From: GCA-2748575 sp965222725
Lineage (GTDB): Bacteria; Pseudomonadota; Gammaproteobacteria; Pseudomonadales; Ketobacteraceae
NCBI GenBank assembly: GCA_965222725.1
Contig: OZ244969.1
Span: forward strand, 4,278,001-4,342,000
Direction of reading: 5' to 3'
DNA length: 64,000 bases
Shown here: piece by piece, positions 43,022-51,058 of the stretch
How positions within the stretch are numbered: position 1 is the stretch's first letter
Layout of the letters: every line of letters begins with the position of its first letter
Notes under the pieces: generated by a model
Database searches by the model: none
The model's input: only the letters and a program-made list of their open reading frames with translations
Told to the model about the DNA's origin: nothing
Position numbers and translations under genes: made by a program

Positions 43022-43779
43022 ATACCTGTTTCTACCTCTTTGTTCAGGGCTTCGATCAGCCCCATTACCGGTTGAATTCTTACGTCCAGTTCCGCCAGCA
43101 GCAGACCCTGGATATCCTTGTACACTCTTGCCAGCCAGCCACCGGGCCGCAGCCAGTTTTCCGGGTTGTCTTCCAGATTCAGGTCTCCCTGGCGGCCGGC
43201 ATAATCGTCATAAAGACTGCTGAAACGCTTCTCCAGCAGCCGTGGCACCACCGCAAAAAAACGCCGGGTGTGCACCTGCAGGGTGTCGCTGATGGCACCA
43301 TCCAGCACCGACAGCTGAGCCAGGCCCGGTGAAATGGACGCGATTTCTTCACGTACCTGTTCCCGCAGATGCTGGATCTTCATATCCATTTCCCGCTGGT
43401 GCAGGGCGTAAAAGCGGTGATAGTTTTCAAAATTGAGCAGTTCTTCCCGACTGGAGCCCCGTAAAGGTGACGGCAGTTTAATGCGTGTCTGGGTGGCATC
43501 CGGGGTTGTGCCTTTGATTATATTTTGAACTAACGTGGTTCTGACCTTGAGAAATTCCTCCGCCATATTCCGGGTGGAATCCTGACTGGGCTCGAACGCC
43601 ATGGTGGAAAGGTTCATATGCGCAGCAGACAGCAGAATAGAGTCAGAAAAGTCGATCAGGCTGCCCAGGCGTTCCGCAAACTGCTTGTGGGTCAGCTCCG
43701 GCTGGCATACTGCCAGATCGGCAATAAAGCGAATCAGACGGGAACTGCCAAGCGAGGCACTGGAAACTGCTGCGGTCAT
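43018..43779 (-). CDS. DUF3348 protein, first gene of the MotAB-like operon
   Basis: 253 aa, soluble, mostly helical. The pattern FIADLAVCQPELTHKQFAERLGSLIDFSDSILLSAAH and the C-terminal WLARVYKDIQGLLLAELDVRIQPVMGLIEAL match what I know as DUF3348. No catalytic motif visible. It leads the four-gene operon and overlaps the channel subunit gene by ATGA, which implies fixed stoichiometry or co-translational assembly. Confidence 0.78.
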   Translation of the reverse strand: MTAAVSSASLGSSRLIRFIADLAVCQPELTHKQFAERLGSLIDFSDSILLSAAHMNLSTMAFEPSQDSTRNMAEEFLKVRTTLVQNIIKGTTPDATQTRIKLPSPLRGSSREELLNFENYHRFYALHQREMDMKIQHLREQVREEIASISPGLAQLSVLDGAISDTLQVHTRRFFAVVPRLLEKRFSSLYDDYAGRQGDLNLEDNPENWLRPGGWLARVYKDIQGLLLAELDVRIQPVMGLIEALNKEVETGI

Positions 43780-43877
43780 AGAAGAATCAATATCCGAATC
43801 TTTACTAACTGATTGTTTTTATTGGATTTAGGGACATTGATCTGTGTCTGCCCACCCCGAAAAACTGACGCATATAA

Positions 43878-44015
43878 ATGAAAAACCGGCTGCTCGTATT
43901 ACATTTTTATGGCCGTGCATTATGGCTGGTTTCTCAGAAACTTCAACTTAGCGAACAAGGGTTACAGCGCGTATTCCTGGCGCTCTTGGGGGCACTGCTG
44001 TTGGTGAAACACTGA
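43878..44015 (+). CDS. Possible 45-aa peptide
   Basis: Open frame from ATG 43878 to TGA 44015 in the gap between the DUF3348 operon and the SSB-like gene. It encodes a basic N-terminus and a hydrophobic C-terminal end (RVFLALLGALLLVKH). No ribosome site or family; could be chance. Confidence 0.2.
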   Translation: MKNRLLVLHFYGRALWLVSQKLQLSEQGLQRVFLALLGALLLVKH

Positions 44016-44021
44016 ACAGGG

Positions 44022-44489
44022 CTATTTGTTAATTCGCTTGATATCGTCCGGGTACTGCGGCCTTTCCGGCGGATCTATCAGTTCCACCTCACGCACATCA
44101 ATATGGAAGCCGATAGCAGGCTCTTTACCCTTTCCCGACGCTACGGGGCTGGCGGGCCGGGGAATCAGGTTGCCTTCCACATACAGGCGAATCCCGGGTG
44201 CCAGCACATCTTTCAGAAACAGCGCCTGCTTTTCCCGCCGGACCACCACGGGGTAATCCACTATCACGGCTTCGCCGTGCGGATCCAGAGGGTCTTCAAT
44301 CCGGGAGCGAAGCTGAAATTCCACCAGACAGGATTCCGTCTGGGGCACGTATTTTACCTTTGGATCGCCGAAAACTTCACCGATGCCTATAAACTTGTTG
44401 ATGTCCTTTGGGGTATGATCGGCCACACGCTCTCTGCCTGTCAGGGTGGATATCAGGTTTGACACCGATGCTAGCGGATTTTGCGTCAA
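44022..44489 (-). CDS. OB-fold, single-stranded-DNA-binding-like protein
   Basis: 155 aa. The strand pattern FIGIGEVFGDPKVKYVPQTESCLVEFQLRS, YPVVVRREKQALFLKDVLAPGIRLYVEGNLIPRP and FHIDVREVELI follows SSB/PriB-type OB folds, but the acidic C-terminal tip of SSB is absent (it ends KRINK) and the replicative SSB has a different N-terminus. TTG start with poor ribosome site, so the N-terminus is uncertain. Could act in DNA metabolism; this is a fold-level call. Confidence 0.5.
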   Translation of the reverse strand: MTQNPLASVSNLISTLTGRERVADHTPKDINKFIGIGEVFGDPKVKYVPQTESCLVEFQLRSRIEDPLDPHGEAVIVDYPVVVRREKQALFLKDVLAPGIRLYVEGNLIPRPASPVASGKGKEPAIGFHIDVREVELIDPPERPQYPDDIKRINK

Positions 44490-44536
44490 AGCGATACGCA
44501 GCCGGACTTAACAAAAATACTAACAAGGAACCGGTT

Positions 44537-45073
44537 ATGAGCAAGCCCCGACATTTTGGCCCCATACGCCAACTGGGTTACCTGGTGGAAGATGTGACTG
44601 CCGCTGCCAACACCTGGATGGAATCTCAGGGCGTTGGACCCTGGACCATCATTCGCAATGTCCCCCTGAACTGTATTTATAATGACGAAGCTTCCCAACC
44701 AGTGGTGCATATCGGCCTTTCGTTTCTCGGCGATATGCAGATTGAACTTATCCAGCAGGTGAATGATGCCCCTTCTCCCTATCTTCATTACATTCAGCAG
44801 GGACAGTTTGGGCTGCATCACACTGCACATCTTTGCGAAGACATTGAGGCTTCACTGACTCAGGCCGGTGAACAGGGCCACCAGATACTCTGTGATATTC
44901 GTATGCCGGATGGCGGGCGTTATGTGTACACCCATGTACCTGCGCTTGGGGAACATGTTTTTACTGAGTTTTTGTCTGCCACCGACAGAATGAAACAGAT
45001 GTTTCAGCAAGGCCAGGCGGCAGCAGAAGCCTGGGATGGCACACAAAAAATGCATGTGATTGAGATGCAATAA
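44537..45073 (+). CDS. VOC-superfamily protein (Glyoxalase_4-like)
   Basis: 178 aa. Starts MSKPRHFGPIRQLGYLVEDVTAAANTWMES and includes GLHHTAHLCEDIEASLTQA and the metal-type Glu in VFTEFLSA, the pattern of glyoxalase_4 proteins, sometimes found with CoA-linked degradation pathways. ATG 44537 has AAGGAA six bases upstream. It is divergent from the SSB-like gene with only 47 bp between, so the two share a promoter region. Reaction unknown. Confidence 0.75.
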   Translation: MSKPRHFGPIRQLGYLVEDVTAAANTWMESQGVGPWTIIRNVPLNCIYNDEASQPVVHIGLSFLGDMQIELIQQVNDAPSPYLHYIQQGQFGLHHTAHLCEDIEASLTQAGEQGHQILCDIRMPDGGRYVYTHVPALGEHVFTEFLSATDRMKQMFQQGQAAAEAWDGTQKMHVIEMQ

Positions 45074-45142
45074 AATGACCCCAAACAGTGCACAATCATG
45101 CTCATGCCACCTTCTTGGGGCGTCAGTGCATTGTTTGTACGC

Positions 45143-45158
45143 TGGCTTGCACCTTTCT
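45143..45158 (+). promoter_or_regulatory. Candidate sigma-54 promoter of the ABC/GS operon
   Basis: TGGCTTGCACCTTTCT compared with TGGCACG-N4-TTGCW: GG and the downstream C are 12 bp apart as required, but the -13 G is T and two other positions differ. Located 117 bp upstream of the solute-binding-protein start. Nitrogen genes are often sigma-54/NtrC controlled, which makes it worth noting. Confidence 0.3.
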
Positions 45159-45274
45159 GAACTCGTTAGATCTTATTTAAATCAATAAGTTACAGATATC
45201 CTAAACACTTGGTACGTCTTCTGCAGTTCCAGTATTACCGAACTCCAATTTCGTAATACTCACGAGGCGTACAC

Positions 45275-46249
45275 ATGAACAAAATCACAAGGATCCTTGC
45301 CCTCCTCACCTTTACGCTTTGCTGGTCCGGTTTCAGCAACGCAGCTCAACCCCTGAAAATCGGTTACAGCGACTGGCCCGGCTGGGTCGCCTGGGAAATC
45401 GCCATCGAAAAGCAAATGTTTAAAGAAGCAGGCGTAGAGGTAAAGTTCGAATGGTTTGACTACGTTGCCAGTATGGATGCGTTTGCCGCCGGAAAACTGG
45501 ACGCCGTTACCATGACCAACGGCGACGCACTGGTAACAGGCGCAACCGGTGCAAAAAGTGTGATGATACTGATCAACGATTACAGCAACGGCAACGACAT
45601 GGTGGTTGCCCGCCCCGGTATTAAATCCGTCAAGGATCTGAAAGGTAAAAAGGTAGGCGTGGAAATCGGTTTTGTTGGCCACCTGCTGTTGTTAAATGCC
45701 CTGGAAAAAAACGGTCTGAAAGAAACTGATGTGGAACTGGTGAATGTACCCACCAACGAAACACCGCAGGTACTGGCTTCAGGGCAAGTGGATGCCATTG
45801 TTGCCTGGCAGCCCAATTCCGGACAGGCACTTAAACTGGTGCCCGGCTCCACCCGTATTTACTCCAGTGCCGACGAACCCGGCCTGATATACGACGTACT
45901 TGCGGTTTCTCCCAGCAGCTATGCCACCCGCAAGGATGAGTGGAAAAAAGTCCTCAAGGTCTGGTACAAAGCGGTCGCCTATCTGAAAGATCCCAAAACC
46001 CGCGAAGATGCCATCAAAATTATGGCATCGCGGGTAGGCATTGCACCTGACGAGTACAAAGGCTTTATTGAAGGCACAAAAATACTCACCCTGGAAGAAG
46101 CCCTGCCCTTCACTGAAAAAGGCAAAGGTTTCAAATCCATTTACGGTTCTTCCAAAATCTCTGATGACTTTAATGTGGATAACAAAGTTTATGCCGATCC
46201 TCAGGATATCGATGCCTATATCGATATGACGCTGATGAAGTCTCTGTAA
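45275..46249 (+). CDS. ABC transporter substrate-binding protein (NitT/TauT type)
   Basis: 324 aa. Signal peptide (LALLTFTLCWSGFSNAA) followed by the SsuA/THI5-like fold (LKIGYSDWPGWVAWEIAIEKQMFKEAGVEV, FAAGKLDAVTMTNGDALV, QVDAIVAWQPNSG). It captures a small nitrogen compound in the periplasm. First gene of the operon with permease, ATPase, creatininase, GS-like ligase and NikR-like regulator. A strong stem-loop follows its stop, probably keeping its mRNA more abundant than the membrane genes. Substrate not assignable, but an amide, amine or guanidino compound fits the enzymes. Confidence 0.85.
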   Translation: MNKITRILALLTFTLCWSGFSNAAQPLKIGYSDWPGWVAWEIAIEKQMFKEAGVEVKFEWFDYVASMDAFAAGKLDAVTMTNGDALVTGATGAKSVMILINDYSNGNDMVVARPGIKSVKDLKGKKVGVEIGFVGHLLLLNALEKNGLKETDVELVNVPTNETPQVLASGQVDAIVAWQPNSGQALKLVPGSTRIYSSADEPGLIYDVLAVSPSSYATRKDEWKKVLKVWYKAVAYLKDPKTREDAIKIMASRVGIAPDEYKGFIEGTKILTLEEALPFTEKGKGFKSIYGSSKISDDFNVDNKVYADPQDIDAYIDMTLMKSL

Positions 46250-46273
46250 TCAGCTGATTAATACCTGAAAACG

Positions 46274-46297
46274 GCCGGGGCCCCTGGCGGCCCCGGC
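46274..46297 (+). other. Strong intercistronic stem-loop after the binding-protein gene
   Basis: GCCGGGGCC and GGCCCCGGC pair perfectly over 9 bp with a 6-nt loop and no U-tract. Such hairpins after a binding-protein gene typically protect the upstream mRNA and reduce downstream expression. Confidence 0.65.
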
Positions 46298-46373
46298 ACA
46301 AGTAACCTGAAACACAACGCTATACCTGCCCGGCATGGAATGGCAAGGTCCGTTTAATTAAAAGGCATGGATT

Positions 46374-47339
46374 ATGAGTTCTAACCACTGGTTTGCCGTT
46401 AGAAAGGAACTCCATAAAAAGCCCCGGCTTACGCTGGCCCTGTTCAGCTTTCTGCTACCTGTTGTTATCTGGTGCCTCATCAGCTACGTGCCTTTTTTAT
46501 GGCATCCCAAAGTTGAAATCACCCATCCGGGGGATGTGTCTTACTTCTCGGAAGGGATGTTGCTGGATGAGGAAATTTTTGCAGCAGAAAAAGCATCGCT
46601 GCAAGCCAGCGGTGGTCAATTACCGGAAGGCAAACCCGCTAACCCGATTTACCTGCCTGCGCCCCATGAAGTGGTAACGGCTTTTTACACGGCTTTTACT
46701 ACCGAACCCAAAAGACGCACCGAAAAATGGCTGCACGAAAGCCTGTGGGACAGCATTCAGGTTATTTTTATCGGATTTTTTATCTCCTCCCTTTTCGGGG
46801 TTCCCCTGGGCATTCTTGCCGGTACTTACGATTTCTTTTCCCGTTTGTTTGAACCCTTTATTGAATTCTTTCGTTATCTGCCGGCCCCGGCTTTCGGTGC
46901 TTTGGCAGTGGCCATACTGGGCATTCACCATGCGCCCAAAATTGCCATCATTTTTATCGGCACCTTTTTCCAACAGGTACTGGTGATTTCCAACACCACC
47001 CGAAAACTGGATCCGGCGTTACTGGAAGCCGCCCAGACACTGGGGGCAAAAAATCACAGTCTGCTGTTCAAGGTGGTGGTTCCAGGCATTCTCCCCGATC
47101 TGTACCGCGACATGCGCATTCTCCTTGGATGGGCCTGGACTTACCTGATTGTGGCGGAACTGATTGGAACCAGCTCGGGCATAACCTGGTTTATCACCCA
47201 GCAGGCGCGCTACAAGAATTTTGAAAACGTTTTTGCCGCCATCATCATGATCGGCATCATCGGGCTCACCATCGATCTGCTGCTGGCCTGGATGGGCCGG
47301 CGCCTGTTTCCATGGCAACAGGAACCTTCCAAGGCTTAG
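46374..47339 (+). CDS. ABC transporter permease (NitT/TauT type)
   Basis: 321 aa with an N-terminal membrane helix, a ~100-residue periplasmic insert (47-120) and five C-terminal helices. The EAA loop is EAAQTLGAKNHSLLFKVVVPGILPDLYRDMRI. The insert after helix 1 (with LPAPHEVVTAFYTAF) is long for this family but known in taurine/nitrate-type permeases. It works with the flanking binding protein and ATPase. Confidence 0.85.
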   Translation: MSSNHWFAVRKELHKKPRLTLALFSFLLPVVIWCLISYVPFLWHPKVEITHPGDVSYFSEGMLLDEEIFAAEKASLQASGGQLPEGKPANPIYLPAPHEVVTAFYTAFTTEPKRRTEKWLHESLWDSIQVIFIGFFISSLFGVPLGILAGTYDFFSRLFEPFIEFFRYLPAPAFGALAVAILGIHHAPKIAIIFIGTFFQQVLVISNTTRKLDPALLEAAQTLGAKNHSLLFKVVVPGILPDLYRDMRILLGWAWTYLIVAELIGTSSGITWFITQQARYKNFENVFAAIIMIGIIGLTIDLLLAWMGRRLFPWQQEPSKA

Positions 47340-47347
47340 GGGGCATT

Positions 47348-48262
47348 ATGACAAAACACGATTTACCCAGTTATCTGGAACAAAGCCCTATCGTTCGGGA
47401 TCGCTTTGAACGTTTAAAACAACGCCCGGTAACTCTGGAAGTGTCCAAACTGTACAAATCCTTTTCCACACCCCAGGGTGACATTACAGCACTTAAAGAT
47501 ATTAATTTTAAAGTGCATCGCCGTGAGCTGGTTTGTGTTATTGGTCCGTCCGGCTGCGGTAAATCCACATTAATACGCATTCTCGCAGGGCTGGAATCGC
47601 CCACCTCCGGCAGCATGCTGCTCAATGGCGAGGAGGTTCACGGGCCCTGTCCTGATCGCGGCATGGTATTTCAGGGCTATACATTATTTCCCTGGCTTAC
47701 CGTTAAAGAAAACGTCATGTTTGGTCTGTTGCGTTCAGGTAAAGGCAAACGTACTGCCGAACAGGAAGCTCTGCAATGGATAGACCTGATCGGCCTGAGT
47801 CGTTTCACCAAGAGCTATCCCCATCAGTTATCCGGCGGGATGAAACAACGGGTGGCCATTGCCCGGGCGCTGGCCAATCAGCCCAAGATTCTGCTGATGG
47901 ACGAACCTTTTGGCGCCCTGGATGCACAGACCCGGGCAAAGATGCAGGCCTATCTGCTGGAAATCTGGAAGAACATTGATATCACCATCCTGTTTATTAC
48001 CCATGATCTGGACGAAGCCGTATACCTGGCTGACCGTATTCTGGTATTAAAGGCCAATCCCGGTGAAGTGGAAGAAGTGATTGAAGTACCGGTTCCCCAC
48101 CCCAGATCCCCGGATCAGTTTTTAAGTGATGAATTTCTTGCCACAAAAAAACGGCTGGAAGAATTGATTCATCCTCCTTCGGAAAAAGACGAAGAGGATC
48201 TGGACCACCTGAACATGGTGCGTATGGTGGGTGTCAATGACGAAGTGGAGAGCGTGTTTTAA
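47348..48262 (+). CDS. ABC transporter ATP-binding protein (NitT/TauT type)
   Basis: 304 aa. Walker A GPSGCGKST, Q-loop FQGYTLFPWL, signature LSGGMKQR, Walker B LLMDEPFGALD and switch His (ITHDLDEAVYLAD). Start ATG 47348, eight bases after the permease stop. The C-terminal ~45 residues are acidic and beyond the usual domain (PSEKDEEDLDHLN), possibly regulatory. The creatininase gene follows with no gap. Confidence 0.9.
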   Translation: MTKHDLPSYLEQSPIVRDRFERLKQRPVTLEVSKLYKSFSTPQGDITALKDINFKVHRRELVCVIGPSGCGKSTLIRILAGLESPTSGSMLLNGEEVHGPCPDRGMVFQGYTLFPWLTVKENVMFGLLRSGKGKRTAEQEALQWIDLIGLSRFTKSYPHQLSGGMKQRVAIARALANQPKILLMDEPFGALDAQTRAKMQAYLLEIWKNIDITILFITHDLDEAVYLADRILVLKANPGEVEEVIEVPVPHPRSPDQFLSDEFLATKKRLEELIHPPSEKDEEDLDHLNMVRMVGVNDEVESVF

Positions 48263-49042
48263 ATGCATCAGCTGCACGAACTCACCTGGGAGGAAGTGGA
48301 TACACGAATACGGCAGGGATTGAACAGTGCCCTGTTGCCTGTGGGTGCCACCGAACAGCATGGCCCCCATCTGGGTTGCGGGATGTATGCAGATATCGCC
48401 CACAAACTTTGTATTGCCGTAGCTGAAAACGCCGAGACACTACTACTGCCGACGCTTCCCTATGGCTGTTCGGTCGGCCATTCCAGACGCTGGCCCGGCA
48501 CCATTGCCCTGCAACCGAAAACCCTGATTGATGTGGTCAAGGATATTGGTGACTGGGTTTATAGTGCAGGCATTCAGCGATTGTATATTGTTAATTCCCA
48601 TGTCACCAATTTTGCACCGTTACGCTGCGCTCTGGAAATGTTGCGTGCCGAACACGATGCGTTAATGGTGGCGCTGATCAACACCGCCGAAATCAGCGAC
48701 AGAATAAAACAGGCGCACTTCCACGATGCCGGTGACTGGCATGCCAACGATGCGGAAACTGCCCTGATGATGGCCATCAGCCCGGTCATGGTACGCCCGG
48801 AAAAAATCAATGAAGCGGATGATCCTGACCGTACCGGTAACTGCGTATTTTCCCACCCGGTGAATCGCACCAGCCTGAATGGTGTTACCGGTAAACCCTC
48901 GCTGGCCACAAAGGAAAAAGGTCAGCAACTTTTTGACTGGATGGTGCAGGACCTGACAGCGCTCATCGTAAAGGGCAATCAGGAACAGGCGCCTCTGCCC
49001 CACAGTTACTTTGAAAAAGTTCAACGCCAGACAAAACGTTAA
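48263..49042 (+). CDS. Creatininase-family amidohydrolase
   Basis: 259 aa with the family's metal motifs: PVGATEQHGPHL, GYADIA-type Asp (MYADIAHKL), NSHVTNF in place of the usual NGHGGN, and DWHANDAETALMM. The family hydrolyses cyclic or linear amides (creatinine, formamide-type intermediates) with Zn/Mn. The changed NGHGGN motif suggests a substrate other than creatinine. The start codon directly abuts the ABC-ATPase stop, so hydrolysis of the imported compound is the likely role. Confidence 0.82.
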   Translation: MHQLHELTWEEVDTRIRQGLNSALLPVGATEQHGPHLGCGMYADIAHKLCIAVAENAETLLLPTLPYGCSVGHSRRWPGTIALQPKTLIDVVKDIGDWVYSAGIQRLYIVNSHVTNFAPLRCALEMLRAEHDALMVALINTAEISDRIKQAHFHDAGDWHANDAETALMMAISPVMVRPEKINEADDPDRTGNCVFSHPVNRTSLNGVTGKPSLATKEKGQQLFDWMVQDLTALIVKGNQEQAPLPHSYFEKVQRQTKR

Positions 49043-49068
49043 ACCTTTTAACACAAGAGGCTCACGCC

Positions 49069-50439
49069 ATGATAACCATCAAATCCAGCGACGAAATAAA
49101 AAAGATATCAGCTGATCTCAAGGAGAAAGGCGTTAAATATTGCATGGGCGTTTACGTGGATATTCACGGTATTCCCAAGGGAAAGGTCGTGCCTTTGAGC
49201 CATCTGGAGCATATGGCCCATGGCTCCGAACTGTACACCGGCTACGCCCTGGATGGACTGGGTCAGGCACCCAACGATGATGAAATTGCCTCTGTGCCGG
49301 ATCTTGATCATATCATTCAGTTACCCTGGCAACCGGAGGTAGCCTGGATCCCGGCAGACAACACCCTGTATGGCGAACCCTACCTGCTCAACACCCGGGT
49401 AGCATTGAAGAAAGTGCTGGAAGATGCCAAATCCATGGGCCTGGGAATGAACCTGGGTATTGAAGCCGAAGTATTCGTACTGAAAAAGGAAGCGGACGGC
49501 AGCCTGCAAGTACCGAACCCCGACGACAAACTCACCAAGCCCTGTTACGACACCCGCTCGTTCCTGGATCAGTTTGGCTGGCTGGATAAAATGGCGACCG
49601 CCATCAATGATCTGGGTTGGGACCTGTATTCCTTTGATCACGAAGATGCCAACGGCCAGTATGAATTTGATTTTATGTACGCAGACGCCGTCACTACCTG
49701 CGACCGGTTTACCTTTTTGCGCACCATGGCCAAGGAATACGCCAAGCAGGAAGACCTGATCGCCACTTTTATGCCTAAACCTTTTTCCAGCAAAACCGGA
49801 AATGGTGCCCACTTCAACATGTCGCTCTATGATCTGCAAACCGGTGAAAACGTATTTAAATGCGATCCGAAAGAAGACCCCAACGGGTTAGGCCTGACAC
49901 CGGTGGGTTATCAGTTTATTGCCGGCATTATCAAACATGGACGCGCCCTGTGTGCCGCGTTTGCGCCCACGGTGAACTCATACAAGCGACTGGTACGGCA
50001 GGGGGATATGCCCTACTTTACCTGGGCTCCGGTATTCAATTCATTCGGCTCCAACAACCGCACCAACTCCATTCGCGTGCCCATGGGTGGCGGCCGCTGT
50101 GAATCGCGTAATGCCGATGGCGCAGTTAATCCTTACCTGGCAGCCACTCTGGCACTGGCAGCGGGACTTAAAGGTATTCGCGAGGAACTTGATCCCGGCA
50201 AGCCCCAGGACGATAACCTGTATGCCCTGAGCGAAGCTGAACGGCAAGAACGCGGCATCGACTTTTTGCCCAAGACGCTGGCCGAAGCCGTCGACGCTTT
50301 TGAGGCAGACCCATTTACAGAACAGGTGCTCGGCACGGAATTGCGCAACGAATTTATAAAATACAAACGCCAGGAATGGAATGAGTACCACACGGCCGTA
50401 TCCGCCTGGGAAATTCAGCGCTACTCTCACCTGTTCTGA
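49069..50439 (+). CDS. glnT: Type III glutamine-synthetase-like ligase (GlnT / gamma-glutamylamide synthetase)
   Basis: 456 aa, GS fold: beta-grasp N-terminus (MGVYVDIHGIPKGKVVPL), catalytic domain with LGIEAEVF, NGQYEFDF, GNGAHFNMS, VNSYKRL and RVPMGGGRCESRNADGAVNPYLA. GlnT-type enzymes ligate glutamate to ammonia or to amines (methylamine, isopropylamine, ethanolamine types). It sits 26 bp after the creatininase and overlaps the NikR-like gene by one base (TGATG), so it probably assimilates the ammonia or amine released upstream. Not the housekeeping GlnA, as the adenylylation Tyr context is lacking. Confidence 0.83.
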   Translation: MITIKSSDEIKKISADLKEKGVKYCMGVYVDIHGIPKGKVVPLSHLEHMAHGSELYTGYALDGLGQAPNDDEIASVPDLDHIIQLPWQPEVAWIPADNTLYGEPYLLNTRVALKKVLEDAKSMGLGMNLGIEAEVFVLKKEADGSLQVPNPDDKLTKPCYDTRSFLDQFGWLDKMATAINDLGWDLYSFDHEDANGQYEFDFMYADAVTTCDRFTFLRTMAKEYAKQEDLIATFMPKPFSSKTGNGAHFNMSLYDLQTGENVFKCDPKEDPNGLGLTPVGYQFIAGIIKHGRALCAAFAPTVNSYKRLVRQGDMPYFTWAPVFNSFGSNNRTNSIRVPMGGGRCESRNADGAVNPYLAATLALAAGLKGIREELDPGKPQDDNLYALSEAERQERGIDFLPKTLAEAVDAFEADPFTEQVLGTELRNEFIKYKRQEWNEYHTAVSAWEIQRYSHLF

Positions 50440-50927
50440 TGCCGGATGCCCCTATGAGCATTAAACAAACACAAAAAAACCAGACCGTCAGCCGTATCAG
50501 TATTTCCCTGCCGGAGGATCTGTTACAACAATTTGACCATATGGTGAGTTCACGGGGGTTTGAAAGCCGCTCTCAGGCCATCTGCGACATGATTACCCAC
50601 CAGATCAATGAACACCGCCAGGAACTGGGGGAAGACGTCATGACGGGCACGGTGAACCTTGTTTATGATCACTCGGTTCCCGGCCTGCAAACCCGCCTGC
50701 ACGATCTGCAGTACACCAACATTGATGAAGTCATCAGTTCACTGAACGTAAACCTGACCCACACCAAAACCATGAGCGTCATCCTGCTGCAGGGGCCCGC
50801 CAACAAGTTAAAGGAAATCGCCGACCGCATGACCACTTTGCGGGGCGTTATTTCCGGCAAGCTGCTGCTCAGCTCGTCCATTATTCCACCCATTCACCCC
50901 TTACCGCCCGGCCAGAAAACCGGTTAA
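50439..50927 (+). CDS. NikR-like ribbon-helix-helix regulator without nickel ligands
   Basis: 162 aa (or 157 from ATG 50454). RHH domain (SRISISLPEDLLQQFDHMVSSRGFESRSQAICDMI) plus a NikR-type ACT-like domain (TGTVNLVYDHSVPGLQTRLHDLQ..). By alignment with E. coli NikR, the four high-affinity nickel ligands His76, His87, His89, Cys95 are here Tyr92, Asn103, Asn105 and Thr111; only the His62 equivalent (His78) remains. It is the last gene of the ABC-creatininase-GS operon and is likely to regulate it by sensing the substrate or an amino-acid-like metabolite rather than nickel. Confidence 0.8.
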   Translation: MPDAPMSIKQTQKNQTVSRISISLPEDLLQQFDHMVSSRGFESRSQAICDMITHQINEHRQELGEDVMTGTVNLVYDHSVPGLQTRLHDLQYTNIDEVISSLNVNLTHTKTMSVILLQGPANKLKEIADRMTTLRGVISGKLLLSSSIIPPIHPLPPGQKTG

Positions 50928-51058
50928 AAACCAATCAACCCTCTTCAGGTCACATGACAAGTCAGGTGGCAAATCACGTGCAAACCCGTGGGTTCTGTGT
51001 CATAAATGTAAAGCATACTAACAATAATGATGCTAAATGCTTTGCAAAGAGGTGTGTT

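Noticed and set aside
39341..43779. Zorya anti-phage system
   Set aside because: The MotA/MotB-like pair recalls ZorAB, but zorC, zorD or zorE-type effectors are absent and the flanking DUF3348/DUF2894 genes are not part of known Zorya types.
50439..50927. Nickel-responsive NikR
   Set aside because: All four high-affinity nickel ligands are replaced and no nickel transporter or nickel enzyme is nearby.
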